Source: Chrysogorgia sp. JL179-B06 | Taxonomy: Eukaryota > Cnidaria > Anthozoa > Scleralcyonacea > Chrysogorgiidae | Length of the DNA: 64,000 nucleotides | Reading direction: 5' to 3' | Assembly: GCA_035772405.1 (NCBI GenBank) | Contig: JAYKKM010000051.1 | Coordinates: forward strand, 195,001 to 259,000 | Shown here: positions 11,757 through 52,580 of the stretch, piece after piece | Layout: each line of letters begins with the position of its first letter | Numbering within the stretch: position 1 is the stretch's first letter | Made by a program: the position numbers and the translations under genes | The notes under the pieces: model-generated | Database searches by the model: none | Seen by the model: only the letters and a program-made list of their open reading frames with translations | Told to the model about the DNA's origin: nothing

Positions 11757-12239
11757 TTAGGAATATATACATTGCAACATATCCGCAACACCATCAATGA
11801 ATGGTGCAGAGCGATGGCCAAACGAGAGGGCTACGTCTACATAGAACTTCCCGCGCCATTTCATGCCAAGTAGATACCGATCGCGTGGGTGTACTGGACT
11901 GATGCGATAGGCGCTCTTAATATCTAGTTTGCTATGAGTGCGTCTTTTCGAGCTTCCATAATTAATTTTGTCGCGTCGTCGACCTTGCAGTACTGCGTGT
12001 GACACGAACTTGGATCAATCACATCATTCGCACTGTAGCCCTCGAGAGACGAAAGGTCCAGGATTAAGCACTATTCGTTTGCCGATGGGGTTTGGTTTTT
12101 TTGGTGTTTTTTTTGGGGGAATAACGCCAAAACGGCTAATGTGAAGCTCTTCAATTGGTGGGGTCTCGAAGAGGCATTCTACTCGACCTAGGCGTATTTC
12201 TTTAGAAAGATAATCATCTATAATTTTCGGGTGAGTCAA
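11757..12239 (-). pseudogene. DIRS-type retrotransposon reverse transcriptase relic
   Basis: Two minus-strand fragments match consecutive blocks of a DIRS/Ngaro-type reverse transcriptase. The upstream block (12239-12024) has THPKIIDDYLSKEIRLGRVE then HISRFGVIPPK. The downstream block (12005-11757) has KLDIKSAYRISPVHPRDRYL then LGMKWRGKFYVD and FGHRSAPFIDGVAD. The KSAYR...PVHP.DR.LLGM arrangement is typical of tyrosine-recombinase retrotransposons. Stops separate the blocks (near 12024) and end the second before the YVDD-type catalytic block, so this is a dead fragment. It lies against the end of the 33-bp array. Confidence 0.75.
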
Positions 12240-13050
12240 AGCATAAATGCAGTTGACGTTCGCTGACTTTAAATTTCATCCACGGTTAAAAAAATAAGGA
12301 AAAACAATTTCCTAGGCCATCCATAGTAAACAGGACTTTCTTACGATCAGGGTGTAGTGCGAGTTCCATTGCATATTGTTAAACACTAATGGGAGATTCA
12401 GTGGAGTAACAGGAACAAAGTTACTTTTCTATCGCTTAGATGTGCTGCGGCTTCTTCCACGTGGTGATCTAGGCCGGTAACTTTCTGGTCGATGGCTATC
12501 GTGCCCTCGAGGGCAGGCAATACGGCGATGTGTCCCTAATAAAAAGGAGGTGTCTCAATTCCGGGGGCAGGGTATTTTGCCCTACTTCTTGAGCAGCTAT
12601 ATGTTCGTTCATCGTTTTCGAAGTAGAATTCGTCATCGCGTTATTAGTCAGATGCGTAAACGTTCTGGCAGTAAAAGAATAAATATTGATCGTACCTTGA
12701 TGTTGACCACTGGAATTTCCACCTGTAGGGCCTAATGAAAATGGGCACATACACCCGCTATTTGCAACCTGGTATTAATCACCAGGAACGGGTTTTTGAC
12801 CCTTGGTTGCGCGAGACCAGTATTGCCTGAACTCACGAGCGTACAGATGCGGTAAGGACGTTTATAAAATAACATGTACACAACAAGCGCTCTGATTGGT
12901 CAATACCCGTGTTTGGATAAGAGTATCCAAACACTGGAATTTTGAGGTCGATCTTGTACACACAAAAAGCAAATCATGCCGACCCATCATCGTTTTTAAA
13001 CATTTATTAACATTCTATACATATGCACAATAACTATAAATAAAATATGG
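12240..13050. other. Intergenic, possible decayed retroelement
   Basis: No clear domain. The minus-strand frame 12750-12496 may be upstream gag-like sequence of the DIRS relic but shows no motif. From 12867 a segment containing CATGTACACAACAAGC and GGTCAATACCCGTG repeats (inverted) the sequence near 7630-7680. Confidence 0.35.
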
Positions 13051-13693
13051 CAATCTTCCCTGTTAATTTTCACAAGATTTTACAAAAATAGGCCGAAATT
13101 ATAAATCAACTTAAAGTGGACAAAGCAACGCTAAAAGTGAACGAGAATTTCCATTTAATTTGTGAAGGACGACGTTTACCTTATTGATAGTTTCAATAAA
13201 ACCCCAAAACACAACACTTTTGTAGATATAGTCCAGACAGTAAAATTATGTTTATTTTACCTCTCGTCGGACAGGATATTCACGAAGAAACCATTAATTT
13301 TGTTCTTGTAGCCAACTAAAAATCACCGAACAACACTTCGACAGTGAGAGAAAACCACAAATAAAATATAGCAATCTTCCCTGTTAATTTTCACAATTGA
13401 TTTTGCCAAAATAGGCCGAAATTATAAGTATTTAAAGTGGACAAAGCAACGCTAAAGCGAACTGGAATTCCCGTATAATTTGTGAGGGCGACGTTTACCT
13501 TATTGAAAGTTTCAATAAAACCCAAAAACACAACACCTTTTATAGATATAGTTCACCAAGAGAACATGGAAAAGGTGTAAAATGTTTATTTTACCTCTCG
13601 TCGGGCAGGATATTCACGAAGAAACCATTCATTTTGTTCTTGTAGCCAACAAAAAATCACCGAACAACACTTCGACAGTGAGCTAGAAAACCA
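13051..13693. repeat. 321-bp tandem duplication, two copies
   Basis: CAATCTTCCCTGTTAATTTT begins copy 1 at 13051 and copy 2 at 13372. The copies keep the same order of landmarks (AATAGGCCGAAATTATAA, CGACGTTTACCTTATTGA, TTTTACCTCTCGTCGG, CGAACAACACTTCGACAGTG) with modest divergence and small indels. No coding content recognised. Confidence 0.9.
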
Positions 13694-14029
13694 CAAAAAA
13701 GATTCTGTGTTGTAGGATATAAAGGCTAGGCAAACTCACAACATCACTTTACATCTGCAGCAATCCAACATAAAGTTAAACGGTATATTTTCGCGATTAA
13801 ATCCATCTGGAAATATCTTTTTCAGGGGGGCCGGTTGTTCAAAAGCCGATTAACTATAATCCAGGATTAAGACTAATCGTGGATTAAAAAGCTCTAATCC
13901 TAGGTTAGCTAATCCTGGGTTAAAGTATCGTTGTTCAAAGCTCGATTAGCAGTGCGATTAGTTAATCCTGGATTAAGGATTTTAATCCAGGATTAATAAG
14001 CCCGCGCTTTTTGAAATTTATGAAACAGG

Positions 14030-15010
14030 ATGGCGGATAAGATAGTAACGAAGAGCGAGAGAAAGCGCAAAATGAATTTTTCCTTGTCCGAAACGGATAA
14101 AATAACAGGAAAAGTATAGAAGAGAAACTCGATGTTCTACAGTCAAAACTAACAAACACCGTAACAAACAAAAAAAAGCAAGAAATTTGGGCAAAAATAA
14201 CTGCCGAAGTCAACGCTATTGGTGTCGCACAGCGGTCTATACAAGATATTAAAGACAAGTGGAAGAATATGCAATGTTTGGCAAAGAAGGAGTTTACTAT
14301 CCACAAGAACAGCGGCAAAGTGACAGGTGGTGGACCTCCTCCAAAACCACCGAGAGGATAATTAAACTTTTTGAAAATACGCCGTCCTTTTCTGGTTTGA
14401 ATGACTTTGAAAGTACAGGTAGGAATTTAAATGTTTATTTTGGGCAAGTTTGGGCTGTTGACATGAATAATGCGGAAGCATTCTCACCACGTTTCTCGTC
14501 CATGTTTATGATTAATTGTGTTGAAATATATTAAACATTGAAATACGACTGTATTCCAACATCAAAAGATAAGTACTCTTTCTAACCTCACATAATGTAC
14601 TAACGTGGCTTGTGGAGTTTTGTTTTGCTTTGTTTCGGTCATACATGTTTAATATTTCTTCGGTAGGGAATTTTGTTAGCTTAGTTGAAGATGAAATGGT
14701 TGAAGACGAAATGGTTGAAGACGAAATGGTTGAAGACGAAATGGTGGAAAATGAAGCGGCAATTAACAACAGTGTGGAAGAAGATGTACCGCTGGAGGTA
14801 AATGTTGAGTACATGGTTGAGAAACGGCTTCCGAACCCCGCTGAAACTCAAACTAGAAAAAGAAAAATCGCCTACAAGGATGTGCTAGAGGTGCAGCACG
14901 AAGTATTGGAGTCGCAGAAGGAAATGTTAGAGCTGAAGAAGCAGAAGTTAAGGCTTCAGGTATTCCTGTTACAACAACAAGTTGACAATAATGCCTTTAA
15001 TTGTGTATAG
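14030..15010 (+). pseudogene. Harbinger SANT/Myb-like DNA-binding protein (NAIF1-like), broken
   Basis: In PIF/Harbinger elements a second protein with a SANT/Myb-like (MADF-like) domain binds DNA and helps the transposase enter the nucleus. From ATG 14030 the frame gives a basic start, then is stopped by TAG near 14116. After a frame change it reads TNTVTNKKKQEIWAKITAEV, then RSIQDIKDKWKNMQ and a PPPKPP stretch, the usual layout of the N-terminal trihelix. Near 14340 the frame changes again before IIKLFENTPSFSGL. A donor-like site at about 14420 leads to a second exon (about 14680-15010) encoding four VEDEM repeats, an RKRK basic patch and a lysine/leucine-rich coiled coil ending at TAG 15008-15010. 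At least two frame breaks make it non-functional as read here; sequencing error cannot be excluded. Confidence 0.7.
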
Positions 15011-15176
15011 ATGTAAATATAGCGTTTTATATACAAGATACTTTTAATTGTTCTCACGTCTTGCTGATATTAAAACGTGTCGAACTTTTCATGTGCCGAA
15101 TCTAATCCAAATATTACAAGTAATATTTGGCAATTCACTCGATTAAACTCGATTAAACTACATGTTCTGAGATATT

Positions 15177-15295
15177 GTACTATATGGTGAAGGAAAGTTT
15201 CGAGTGTTGGAATATATACATTTATGTATATATTTCAATGTATATAAATGTATATATATATTTCAACACTCGAAATTTTCCTTCACCATAAATCC
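15177..15295. mobile_element. Palindromic insert made of the SINE-tail sequence
   Basis: TATGGTGAAGGAAAGTTTCG... and its complement ...CGAAATTTTCCTTCACCATA face each other around a TATA-rich centre. The same GGTGAAGGAAAATTTCGA string marks the ends of the SINE-like repeats at 23450, 23660 and 61745. It lies inside the Harbinger element. Confidence 0.7.
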
Positions 15296-15420
15296 TTAGA
15301 ACAACTATAATGCAAATGAGTTTGAAGATTTAGATTCAGCATTTGAAAAGTTCGATGTTTTTGAATTGCTTTGTATTTATGTATTAAATGTTATTAAAAG
15401 ATCATTATATAATTACTGTG

Positions 15421-17346
15421 TTAAAATTTAAAAAAGTTATTTACAATGTGGTCTCTGATAAGTTTTCCCTCTTCTCGTCCTTGATATGGCTGAATATCCG
15501 GTTCATCCCTTTGTTCCTCATCATCTTGCATTGGTTCATTAAACATAACAGCAATGTTATGTAAAACACCACAAGCTCCAATGAGCAAGCAGACTTTTTC
15601 TGGCTGCATTCGGATTTCAGAGTGGAGGAGATGAAACCTTCTCTTCCAACGCCCAAATACCTGCTCAATTATCACTCTTGTTTTTCTGTGTGAACGATTG
15701 AAGGAACGTTGGTTTGCTGTGGTTGGCTTATCATATGGTGTCATCAGGTAGGGCTTCAGTCCATATCCATATCACCTAACAGTAAACCATCTTCCAATGA
15801 AGTGTGATGCTGTTGTAATTGATGAATTACTTGTGATGCCCGAAAAATGTGGCTGTCATGGGTGCTTCCTGGCCAGCGGGCCACAAGATTGATGAACTTT
15901 CCTATTTTTGGTGAAAAATAGAAATATTTTCTACCAGTGCTCATGAATATAATGACATAAGTTCTGTATAAAAATTAAATTGGAAGATTGTAACTAAAAT
16001 ATTTATACTTTCACTTTTTAAGCTCAATACCTCAATCTTATTTATATTAACTATTTTTATACAAACCAAAATTACAATTGAAAAATGTATATGTACAGTA
16101 TATATGTTAAATTTTAGGTGTTCTTCAAAGAAATAAACAGGGCTTGCAGACAATATTGCTATTGGAGTAAATAAATATTCTTAGTTCATTTTTATGTTGA
16201 TTCTATTTGGTGTACCACAATCCTGTTAAAGAAATTGGACTGTCTAAAAAGTCAGAGAGGGTTTTGAATTCAGCAGTGAAGAGTGGGATTAATAAATTAT
16301 AATTTACAAGTTATAATATCCATAAGATGTTATATAACAGCATCGCTAAGATGTTATATAATGTAGTTATCCATGAATAAGTTTATACAATATAATTCAT
16401 TAGGCCTGCTCTTCCTTGCTGAATTCAAAACCCTCCCTGCTTTTTAGACCGTCAATATTCAACATAATTGATGACTGTGGTACATTTTGCAGAACCACCT
16501 TAAAAATGAACTAAGAAGGTTATAGTTACCTTAACCTTGGGAGCTATGTTGATTATTTATCTTGACACTATGCACCTCAGTGAATAACCAATGTTAATAT
16601 GGCTATACTTTTTAAATAATGACAAAAAGTGGGATCAATTAGTGCTCCCTCTGTTCATCTCAGTATTGATAAAGATGTTTTGAATAAGGACATATGTAAC
16701 AAGATTTTAACAAGATTCCAATTTCAAAAAATAAACAGACTTACGCCCCTATCACGCCCCTTTTTCAAGTGTCGGTTGTCATGGCCACTTATGTAGTGTG
16801 CTTACCTTTGTCATCACAAATGGCTTGAACATTGATGGAGTGGTAGCCTTTTCTGTTTACATAATCGTTCTCGTGTGTATATGGACCTTGGATCCTGATA
16901 TGTGTGCAATCAATACAACCGATAACACAGGGAAATCCAGCTTTCTGAAAGAAGTTGAGTTTAGCTGCTTCTTTATCAAGGTCGGACGGCCATTGAATAA
17001 ACTGCTCTTGTTTGTTGGTAAGTGCAAAGCAAACGTCTCGCACCACTCTCGATACTGTAGACTTGTCGACACCGAACGTATCACCGATAACCTGCAGGAA
17101 ACTTCCGCTTGCAAAAAATCGCAAGGCAATTAAAATCTGGACACAGGGCGCAATCACTCGCTAGATCCAGACGCTTCGCATTAGGTCCTCTCGAAGGAGG
17201 TTTGTAATAAAATTTATAGATTGCCTTCCAAATCTATACCGATCTCGTAATTCAATATCAGACAAGCCATGTATATTTATGTTGTTGTGACGATAACGTC
17301 GCTCTCTTCGTTCATGTCTTACAACAAAGTAAATCATGCCTGCCAT
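15421..17346 (-). pseudogene. HARBI1-like DDE transposase, nonsense plus frameshift
   Basis: Catalyses cut-and-paste of the element at 13828-17521. From ATG 17346 the first block has MAGMIYFVVRHERRERR and a helix ending in LREDLMRSV. A TAG at 17161-17163 interrupts it and the same frame continues with APCVQILIALRFFASGSF, a helix-turn-helix-like VDKSTVSRVV, and GCIDCTHIRI carrying the first catalytic Asp (exon to 16806). The intron 16805-15902 has GT/AG ends and keeps frame. The next exon has [13 protein letters not shown] (second Asp) and then loses frame by one base near 15765. The last block (to 15421) carries TRVIIEQVFGRWKRRF with the catalytic Glu and the usual LIGACGVLHNI end. All three acidic residues survive, so the gene died recently, or the two breaks are assembly errors. 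Confidence 0.85.
16210..16500. mobile_element. MITE nested in the transposase intron
   Basis: The left end (TGTACCACAATCCTG, AGTCAGAGAGGGTTTTGAAT) mirrors the right end (ATTCAAAACCCTCCCTGC, GATGACTGTGGTACA), giving imperfect inverted repeats. The centre holds two copies of AAGATGTTATATAA. It lies wholly inside the transposase intron. Confidence 0.7.
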
Positions 17347-17690
17347 AATACTGCGAGAGTGCAAGTTAATATAGTGAGGTGGATTAAATTTTACCCATTT
17401 TTTAAACCACGATTAGCGCTAATCAAGCTTTGTACAACGCAAACTAATCGTAGGTTAAAAGTTAAACCCAGATTAGGCAAATTTAATCCTGGTTTAGCGG
17501 CTTTTGAACAACCACCGGCCCACCACTTCAAACTTATTTTTGGCTGTTGCTGTCGTCATGATTGGCCGATTTGCTTATAAGGACATGAAAGACCTCCCCT
17601 GATTGGTAGTTGACGGTTTTTGGGAGAATTGCAATGTTGATCTAATTATATTAATAACTTTTAGTGATATTTCTCTGGTTATTTTATAAA

Positions 17691-17882
17691 AGAAATACCT
17701 AATGGTTTTCCGTGTTTGGATACTCTGATTCAAACACTTGGGATGTTGCTCGACTTTCGAAAAGCTAAAAACACTCGCTCACTCGCCTAGCGGCTCGTGT
17801 TTTTTTACGCTTTTCTCAAGTCTCGCAACATCCCGCGTGTTTGGATCAGAGTATCCAAACACGGAAAACCATTAGGTATTTC
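17691..17882. mobile_element. Long-palindrome MITE, family B copy 2
   Basis: AGAAATACCTAATGGTTTTC at the left pairs with the right end ...CCATTAGGTATTTCT. Inside, GTGTTTGGATACTCTGAT, GGGATGTTGC and CTTTCGAAAAGC blocks are mirrored around GCTCACTCGCCTAGCGGCTC. Nearly 190 bp of hairpin-forming DNA, homologous to 6736-6905. Confidence 0.85.
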
Positions 17883-18557
17883 TTTAATCTTGTCTCTGCT
17901 CGGCCCGAGGCTCGGCCATGACTCCCGTCAGATGGCGTGCTTCGACGGTGGACGTTCGTGAGACCCGCTCGACGGAAGAACATTGAAGGCACTACCTGCG
18001 TGTTCGGACGCCCGGAGACGAGATATAGCATTACTTACTGGTTGTCTAGCACTAGCCGAAGGACGTTCTTGCGAGAGCGTTTGCGCGACGACTTTCTGGA
18101 TGGCGGAGCCAATTCCGGGTGGTTCCACCACATCTGTTCGATAGATCTTGTCTCCCTCGCTACCTCTTCGTGTACTATGTTTGTCTCCGACATTATTATT
18201 TTTGTTTCTTTTCGCTTTCCCAGGACAAATGCGTATTTCGTCCGCGTTGAGCACTGTACACGGCGTCGTCTGCGCTTATTGCGTGACAATAACTTCGAAT
18301 GCTATCGGATTACGGTTGCGTTGCATTCGAGTGTCATAGTGTATTATACTTAATTCAGCTACTGGAAGTAATTGGTCACATTTTGTGTAATAGTTTTAGT
18401 AAATTGGTAAAATGCAATACCGTTACTATGATAAAAATGGTGATAAAAATGTGATAAAAATGGTTTTTGTCCTTGTCGTTTGGTTTGCAGCTAGCAAAGT
18501 ATATATTGTCCTCGTACCTTTCCGCTCCCCGCCCCCCGGAAAAAAAAAGCAAAAAGT
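17883..18557. other. Upstream region of the ethanolamine kinase gene
   Basis: No convincing gene. Overlapping frames on both strands (17928-18353) have no recognised motif. The promoter and 5' untranslated region of the gene starting at 18558 must lie here. No TATA box at a useful distance is obvious; a pyrimidine-rich CTCCCCGCCCCCCGG tract lies at 18526-18540. Confidence 0.4.
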
Positions 18558-48581
<30,024 letters not shown>

Positions 48582-48853
48582 TCATTCACGGTGACTTCGT
48601 GCAGGGCAAGAAATCCAAATACGGTACAAGATTACACTTAAAAATATTATTACAATTAATTTTTACTATAATTCTTTTTTATAATATATTATCAATCAAA
48701 TATTATTACAATCAATTTTGAATATTATCTTTTTGTTATAATTATATAATTATTTTTGTTATAATTATATTCAAATATTACAATCAATTATTACACACAG
48801 CTTGATATTTGTGGAAGAGGATTTGAGTGGGAAACATGAGATGTTGCACTCTA

Positions 48854-49007
48854 TGGACCTCTTTCATAATGGCGGACAATTTAAACATTCCTTTGTGTGT
48901 GTGTGTTAGCAATTCAAAGTAATTTTTCCTTCCTAACGGGTCGTAAAGGCTAATTTATATGCGCACAAAAGAATATTTAAAATGTTAGCCATTATGAAAG
49001 AGGTCTA
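48854..49007. mobile_element. Short MITE
   Basis: GGACCTCTTTCATAATGGCG at the left pairs with GCCATTATGAAAGAGGTCT at the right. The interior has TGTGTGTGTG and no ORF. Confidence 0.75.
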
Positions 49008-49014
49008 TTCAGCA

Positions 49015-49435
49015 CTGAAAACAGACTGGTTAAAACAACCTATTACGTTTGTTTGTCTCAGATTCATCAATTGACTTTTTAAGTGTTGAAACAACCAAAT
49101 GTTATTGGTTGAAACAACCAAACACGGTCATTTTCGGTGAAGATCCATATAAATCCCTAAATGACGTCACATAGACTATTGGCAGTAAAATTCGAAATTA
49201 AAATCAGCTATTATTCCTAGAATAAAGCATTATCATAACAGTTAGTGTTAGGATTAGGTTGAGGGTTAGGATTAGGGTAAAGTTTGTGTTAGGACTATGT
49301 ATTGAATTGGGGATCTATATGGAAGATCCGCCGTCATTTTAATCAAAATATTTGGTTATCTTAACCATTCAGATTGGTATGAATCTGAGACAACCTATGA
49401 AATCGGTTATTACAACCAATCTGTCTTTACGAGGG
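49015..49435. mobile_element. MITE with imperfect inverted ends
   Basis: ACAGACTGGTTAAAACAACC and GTTTGTCTCAGATTCATCAA at the left face ATTGGTATGAATCTGAGACA and GGTTATTACAACCAATCTGT at the right. GAAGATCCATATA / TATATGGAAGATC is mirrored further in. Confidence 0.7.
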
Positions 49436-49534
49436 ACATATAATTATCTCACTGGAATATATTATAACATATATTTAATATAACTCTGCTTCTGTAGGGC
49501 TGTCGTGCATGCTTCATTTCTTGATGGAACCACT

Positions 49535-50045
49535 GATCTCGAAAGAAGATTGGATCGAGCAACTATTGTTCAGAAAATGAAGCCGGAAGTTCGCCATTAC
49601 TGAGGGACCAACTGAGGATCCTATGAGGTTTTTTGTTGGATTATGTGCTCTTACCATCGACAAAATAAAATAATTTCACTATAAAGAGGACCAGAAGACA
49701 TTTTCAAATTACTGGGTAAAACGATTCATGGCCTACCTACATATTTACTGCGACTTTGGTCCCTTAGTAATGGCCACCGTTGGCTCTAGTTATCCAGTGA
49801 GAGAAGCTTAATATGAGACGTCAAATTAGGTTCAAGATTTTATGCATTTAATGTTAACAAAGAAACTATATATTGGCCAGACACTAAACCTATTTCGCGA
49901 GCGTCATAGTTTGATTTGCTTGCAAACTCGGAGCTTCTAATGATCTCTCGTTAATTTACATTATGCAAATACGCAAGCTTCAACATCAGCTCATCAGATA
50001 CAATAGAAAACTCAATCCAGTCCTATTTTTGAGATCAGTGGATGG
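49535..50045. mobile_element. MITE, same family as 870-1434 and 54757-55200
   Basis: Begins GATCTCGAAAGAAGATTGGA, with AGCAACTATTGTTCAGAAAA then TGAAGCCGGAAGT, and ends CAATCCAGTCCTATTTTTGA then GATCA. The right part (GGCCAGACACTAAACCTATT, GGAGCTTCTAATGATCTCTC, CATTATGCAAATACGCAAGC) is found inverted in 54757-54920. Confidence 0.85.
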
Positions 50046-50656
50046 AACACGGGAATTTCACGTGACCAATCAGAAACGTTCTAAATTTTCGGCTTCTGTG
50101 AGGAGCTATTTTTAATTAGCGAAATAAAGTTTATTTTTATTATTTTGTGTCTTATTCTACATGTATATGTTATAAGAAAACTCGCGTCCGTCCATTCGCG
50201 TCCGTGTTGTATCGGATATACAATATCTCGCCTTCGGCTCGAGCTTGTATATTACTTACAACCCGGCGCTCATGTTGTAAAATGTACATAAACCTTTACT
50301 TCTATACATACTGATTATTTTTTTGCATGTTTGTTTCAATACTAAATCTTTGGCTGAAGACTGACATTTAAGTGTTACGAAGCATTAAGCCTTTTGCATA
50401 ATCTACTGTCAGTGATTGTGCTGAACAGGGTTTAGCTGCGTAGGCAGTGTAGAAATACAAATACAAAACTCTAAAAGGATGTTTAAAAATGAAACGTTAG
50501 ACCTCCTACACATTATTTTAGTAGTACACCAACCTTTTAGAGTATTCTTTTGAAGAATGCTTTCTGGGGTATGCGCTTTTTATATTTGAATGAGGTTTTG
50601 TCTTCCGAGCCTCTGATGAAGACAAATAAGTTAAACGGTGGCGTCGTAGTTAGTAT

Positions 50657-50804
50657 AAAGCCCGTTTTCCACTTCAACCGTATCGTACTGAAACGTAGCG
50701 TATTTCTTTGTTTCGTGAGCACTAGAGTAAAACTAATGACTTTGACACAAAAGAAAACACTACGTTACGTTACGTTACGGTTGAAGTGGAAAACGGCCTT
50801 TAAG
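50657..50804. mobile_element. MITE, GCCCGTTTTCCACTTCAACC ends
   Basis: GCCCGTTTTCCACTTCAACC and the complementary right end GGTTGAAGTGGAAAACGGCC. Tandem ACGTT sequence adjoins the right arm. The GG/CC start and TTTCCAC resemble Harbinger-type MITEs, but no target duplication is certain. Confidence 0.65.
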
Positions 50805-51332
50805 GATGGTTTGGAAAGTCATTGTTCTACGTTGTCGTTCACTTTTACTGTCACTGAACGTATTGTATTTTCTGTATAATGAAACAGTCATCCAATAACT
50901 ATTTTCGGATTTAATTAGTGTAGTCCTTCATCGTCACGTGTTGTGAGTCCTTCGCTGTCACGTGTCCATAGAATTTCCTTTCTCCAACCAATAACATGAC
51001 CATTGCATCATCTTGAAACACAATGGAGCTTCCAAACCATCTCCTCTACTAACTATCGTGGCGTCAACTTAGAGAATGCTTGACGAATTATTGACACATT
51101 GTGAAAATGGCATATCATCCCCTCGCAAGCGAGGGTGATGATCTCGCCGCGGTAGGGATTCATTTCTCACGAATAGTTTGTATATATATTTATATATATA
51201 AGCCGTACATGGTAGAACCAAATCTCGTACAATTGATTGGCTAAGACCAACTGGTAAGTTCCGAGTACGCCTTTTGCGTGTTCCGTTTTAATCGGCCAAT
51301 ATTCGTTGGGGAGAAAAAACGGCACAAACATA

Positions 51333-51478
51333 GCCGATTAATTTCTAAGTACATAACAGATTTTTACGAAGGATATGCATGTTCTCATAATATAATAGAC
51401 ACGTATGTTATGTATTTAGACTCGGTAATTCCAAATCTTTTTTCAGAATTGAAATCGGTTAAATATTGGTCGAAATAA
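51333..51478 (+). other. Dispersed coding-like module, copy 2
   Basis: Reads RLISKYITDFYEGYACSHNI then IDTYVMYLDSVIPNLFSELK and SVKYWSK before TAA, within an open frame that begins near 51278. Homologous to 5541-5686. The downstream string GGGGAAAATCCCGCAG is also shared (5735 and 51523), so the repeat extends past the stop. Confidence 0.5.
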
Positions 51479-51644
51479 TTAAAAAATTAAAAATAGATAT
51501 CAACAAATTAATACTCGGCGTGCGAGGGGAAAATCCCGCAGATGGTGTTAGGATGAAACTCTTGGGGGGAGGGGTGTAGAAAAGACGAGCGAGGGGGTTA
51601 TTGCGGATTCGTATTTCTAGTTATTATAGCGACGCGTGTCCGTA

Positions 51645-51650
51645 TTTATT
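51645..51650 (-). promoter_or_regulatory. Poly(A) signal of the exonuclease gene
   Basis: TTTATT on the plus strand, i.e. AATAAA on the minus strand, about 143 bases after the exonuclease stop codon. Confidence 0.55.
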
Positions 51651-51792
51651 CTGTGAATTTTATTTCATGCTTACATTCAAACCAGAACGGTCTTGTTCCT
51701 ACTTTCCCAGACCGAATTTAATACTTCTTGTCTATTTTTGCCTGAAATGTATATTTTTTTGCGTTTTGGGTATGCTATATCTTTCTAACACA

Positions 51793-52580
51793 CTATTTTT
51801 CTTGGAAAAAATTGCAAATCTCTGTCAGAATTTTCTTGTTGTTCGTGACACGCGGCTTTTCGTGAAACATCTCCGTCAGCACGCTTCGCAAACCATCGGT
51901 TCCACCGTTTCGAAACGAGAGCTGCAAGTGGTTAAAATCTAATCCAGATCCTGCCACCTTCTCAGCAGTTCCTGCAGAAATTCTCCCCGAACGGATCAGA
52001 GGTTCCAGGGATTCGAGATTCTCGTTCTTCTGCGTTATGTAATGGGAGTACTCGCGATACCACGAGACCGTGAAACTATGTTTAAGTAATAGGTCGTTGC
52101 TGATAAACTTGGCGAGTAATTTTTGCAGCATTTTCGCATCGTCGAGAGCGTTGTGTGCGTTATAGGTCGCACTGAGAAGATCTTTGGCCAAACTCGTCTG
52201 ACTGTAGGACTTTCTGTTCGGGAAACGTTCTCTGAAGGCTGTCAATGTATCTGAGAATCCCAGCACGCTTTGATTAAACTCTTTCATTTCATTACACGAG
52301 GTCATCGCTTTGCTCAAGTGCTTTGCGTCAAAAGCTCTCCCGTTGTGCGCAATCAACACACACGGCGTCTTAAACTTGAGCCAGTTCAAAAACTGCGCCA
52401 GCGCTACGTGTTGACGGACAGCGGTCACAGCACGTCCGCTGTGCAATAAAACTCCACGTTTCTTTCGGAGCTTGTTCACCGCCGAAGCACCCCGGGAAAT
52501 TCTACCTTTGGGAACGACGTATATGTCGAAGTCGTCCAACCCATCCGTTGCTGCAATTTGACAGATTTCTGCATCTTCTC
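51793..52580 (-). CDS. Exonuclease exon 2
   Basis: From acceptor CCTTTCCTAG|GA to TAG at 51795-51793. Carries GEDAEICQIAATDGLDDFDI after the split glycine codon, the third Asp (D319) and the HxxxxD pair. All catalytic residues present. Confidence 0.88.

Larger units (their letters stand above)
13828..17521. mobile_element. PIF/Harbinger DNA transposon, two genes, both broken
   Basis: Ends GGGCCGGTTGTTCAAAAGCC (left) and GGCTTTTGAACAACCACCGG then CCC (right) are inverted repeats with a 3-bp insertion in one copy. Subterminal regions at both ends are rich in GATTAA/TTAATC strings (13848-13995 and 17400-17500). Inside are the two genes expected of the superfamily: a SANT/Myb-like protein (+, 14030-15010) and a HARBI1-like DDE transposase (-, 17346-15421). 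A clear 3-bp target duplication was not found at the GC-rich edges. Two smaller elements are nested inside (15177-15295 and 16210-16500). Confidence 0.85.
48582..51640. other. Intergenic between kinase and exonuclease genes, MITE-rich
   Basis: The kinase 3' untranslated region begins here, but no canonical AATAAA was identified in the first few hundred bases. Four MITE-like units (48854-49007, 49015-49435, 49535-50045, 50657-50804) and the module at 51333-51478 occupy most of it. Confidence 0.5.

Noticed and set aside
13828..17521. Calling the Harbinger element intact and active
   Set aside because: At least one nonsense codon and one frameshift in the transposase and two breaks in the partner gene as the sequence stands.
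17928..18353. Overlapping 84-138-codon frames on both strands upstream of the kinase
   Set aside because: None shows a domain; overlap on both strands suggests a moderately GC-rich stop-poor stretch. A retroelement scrap cannot be excluded.
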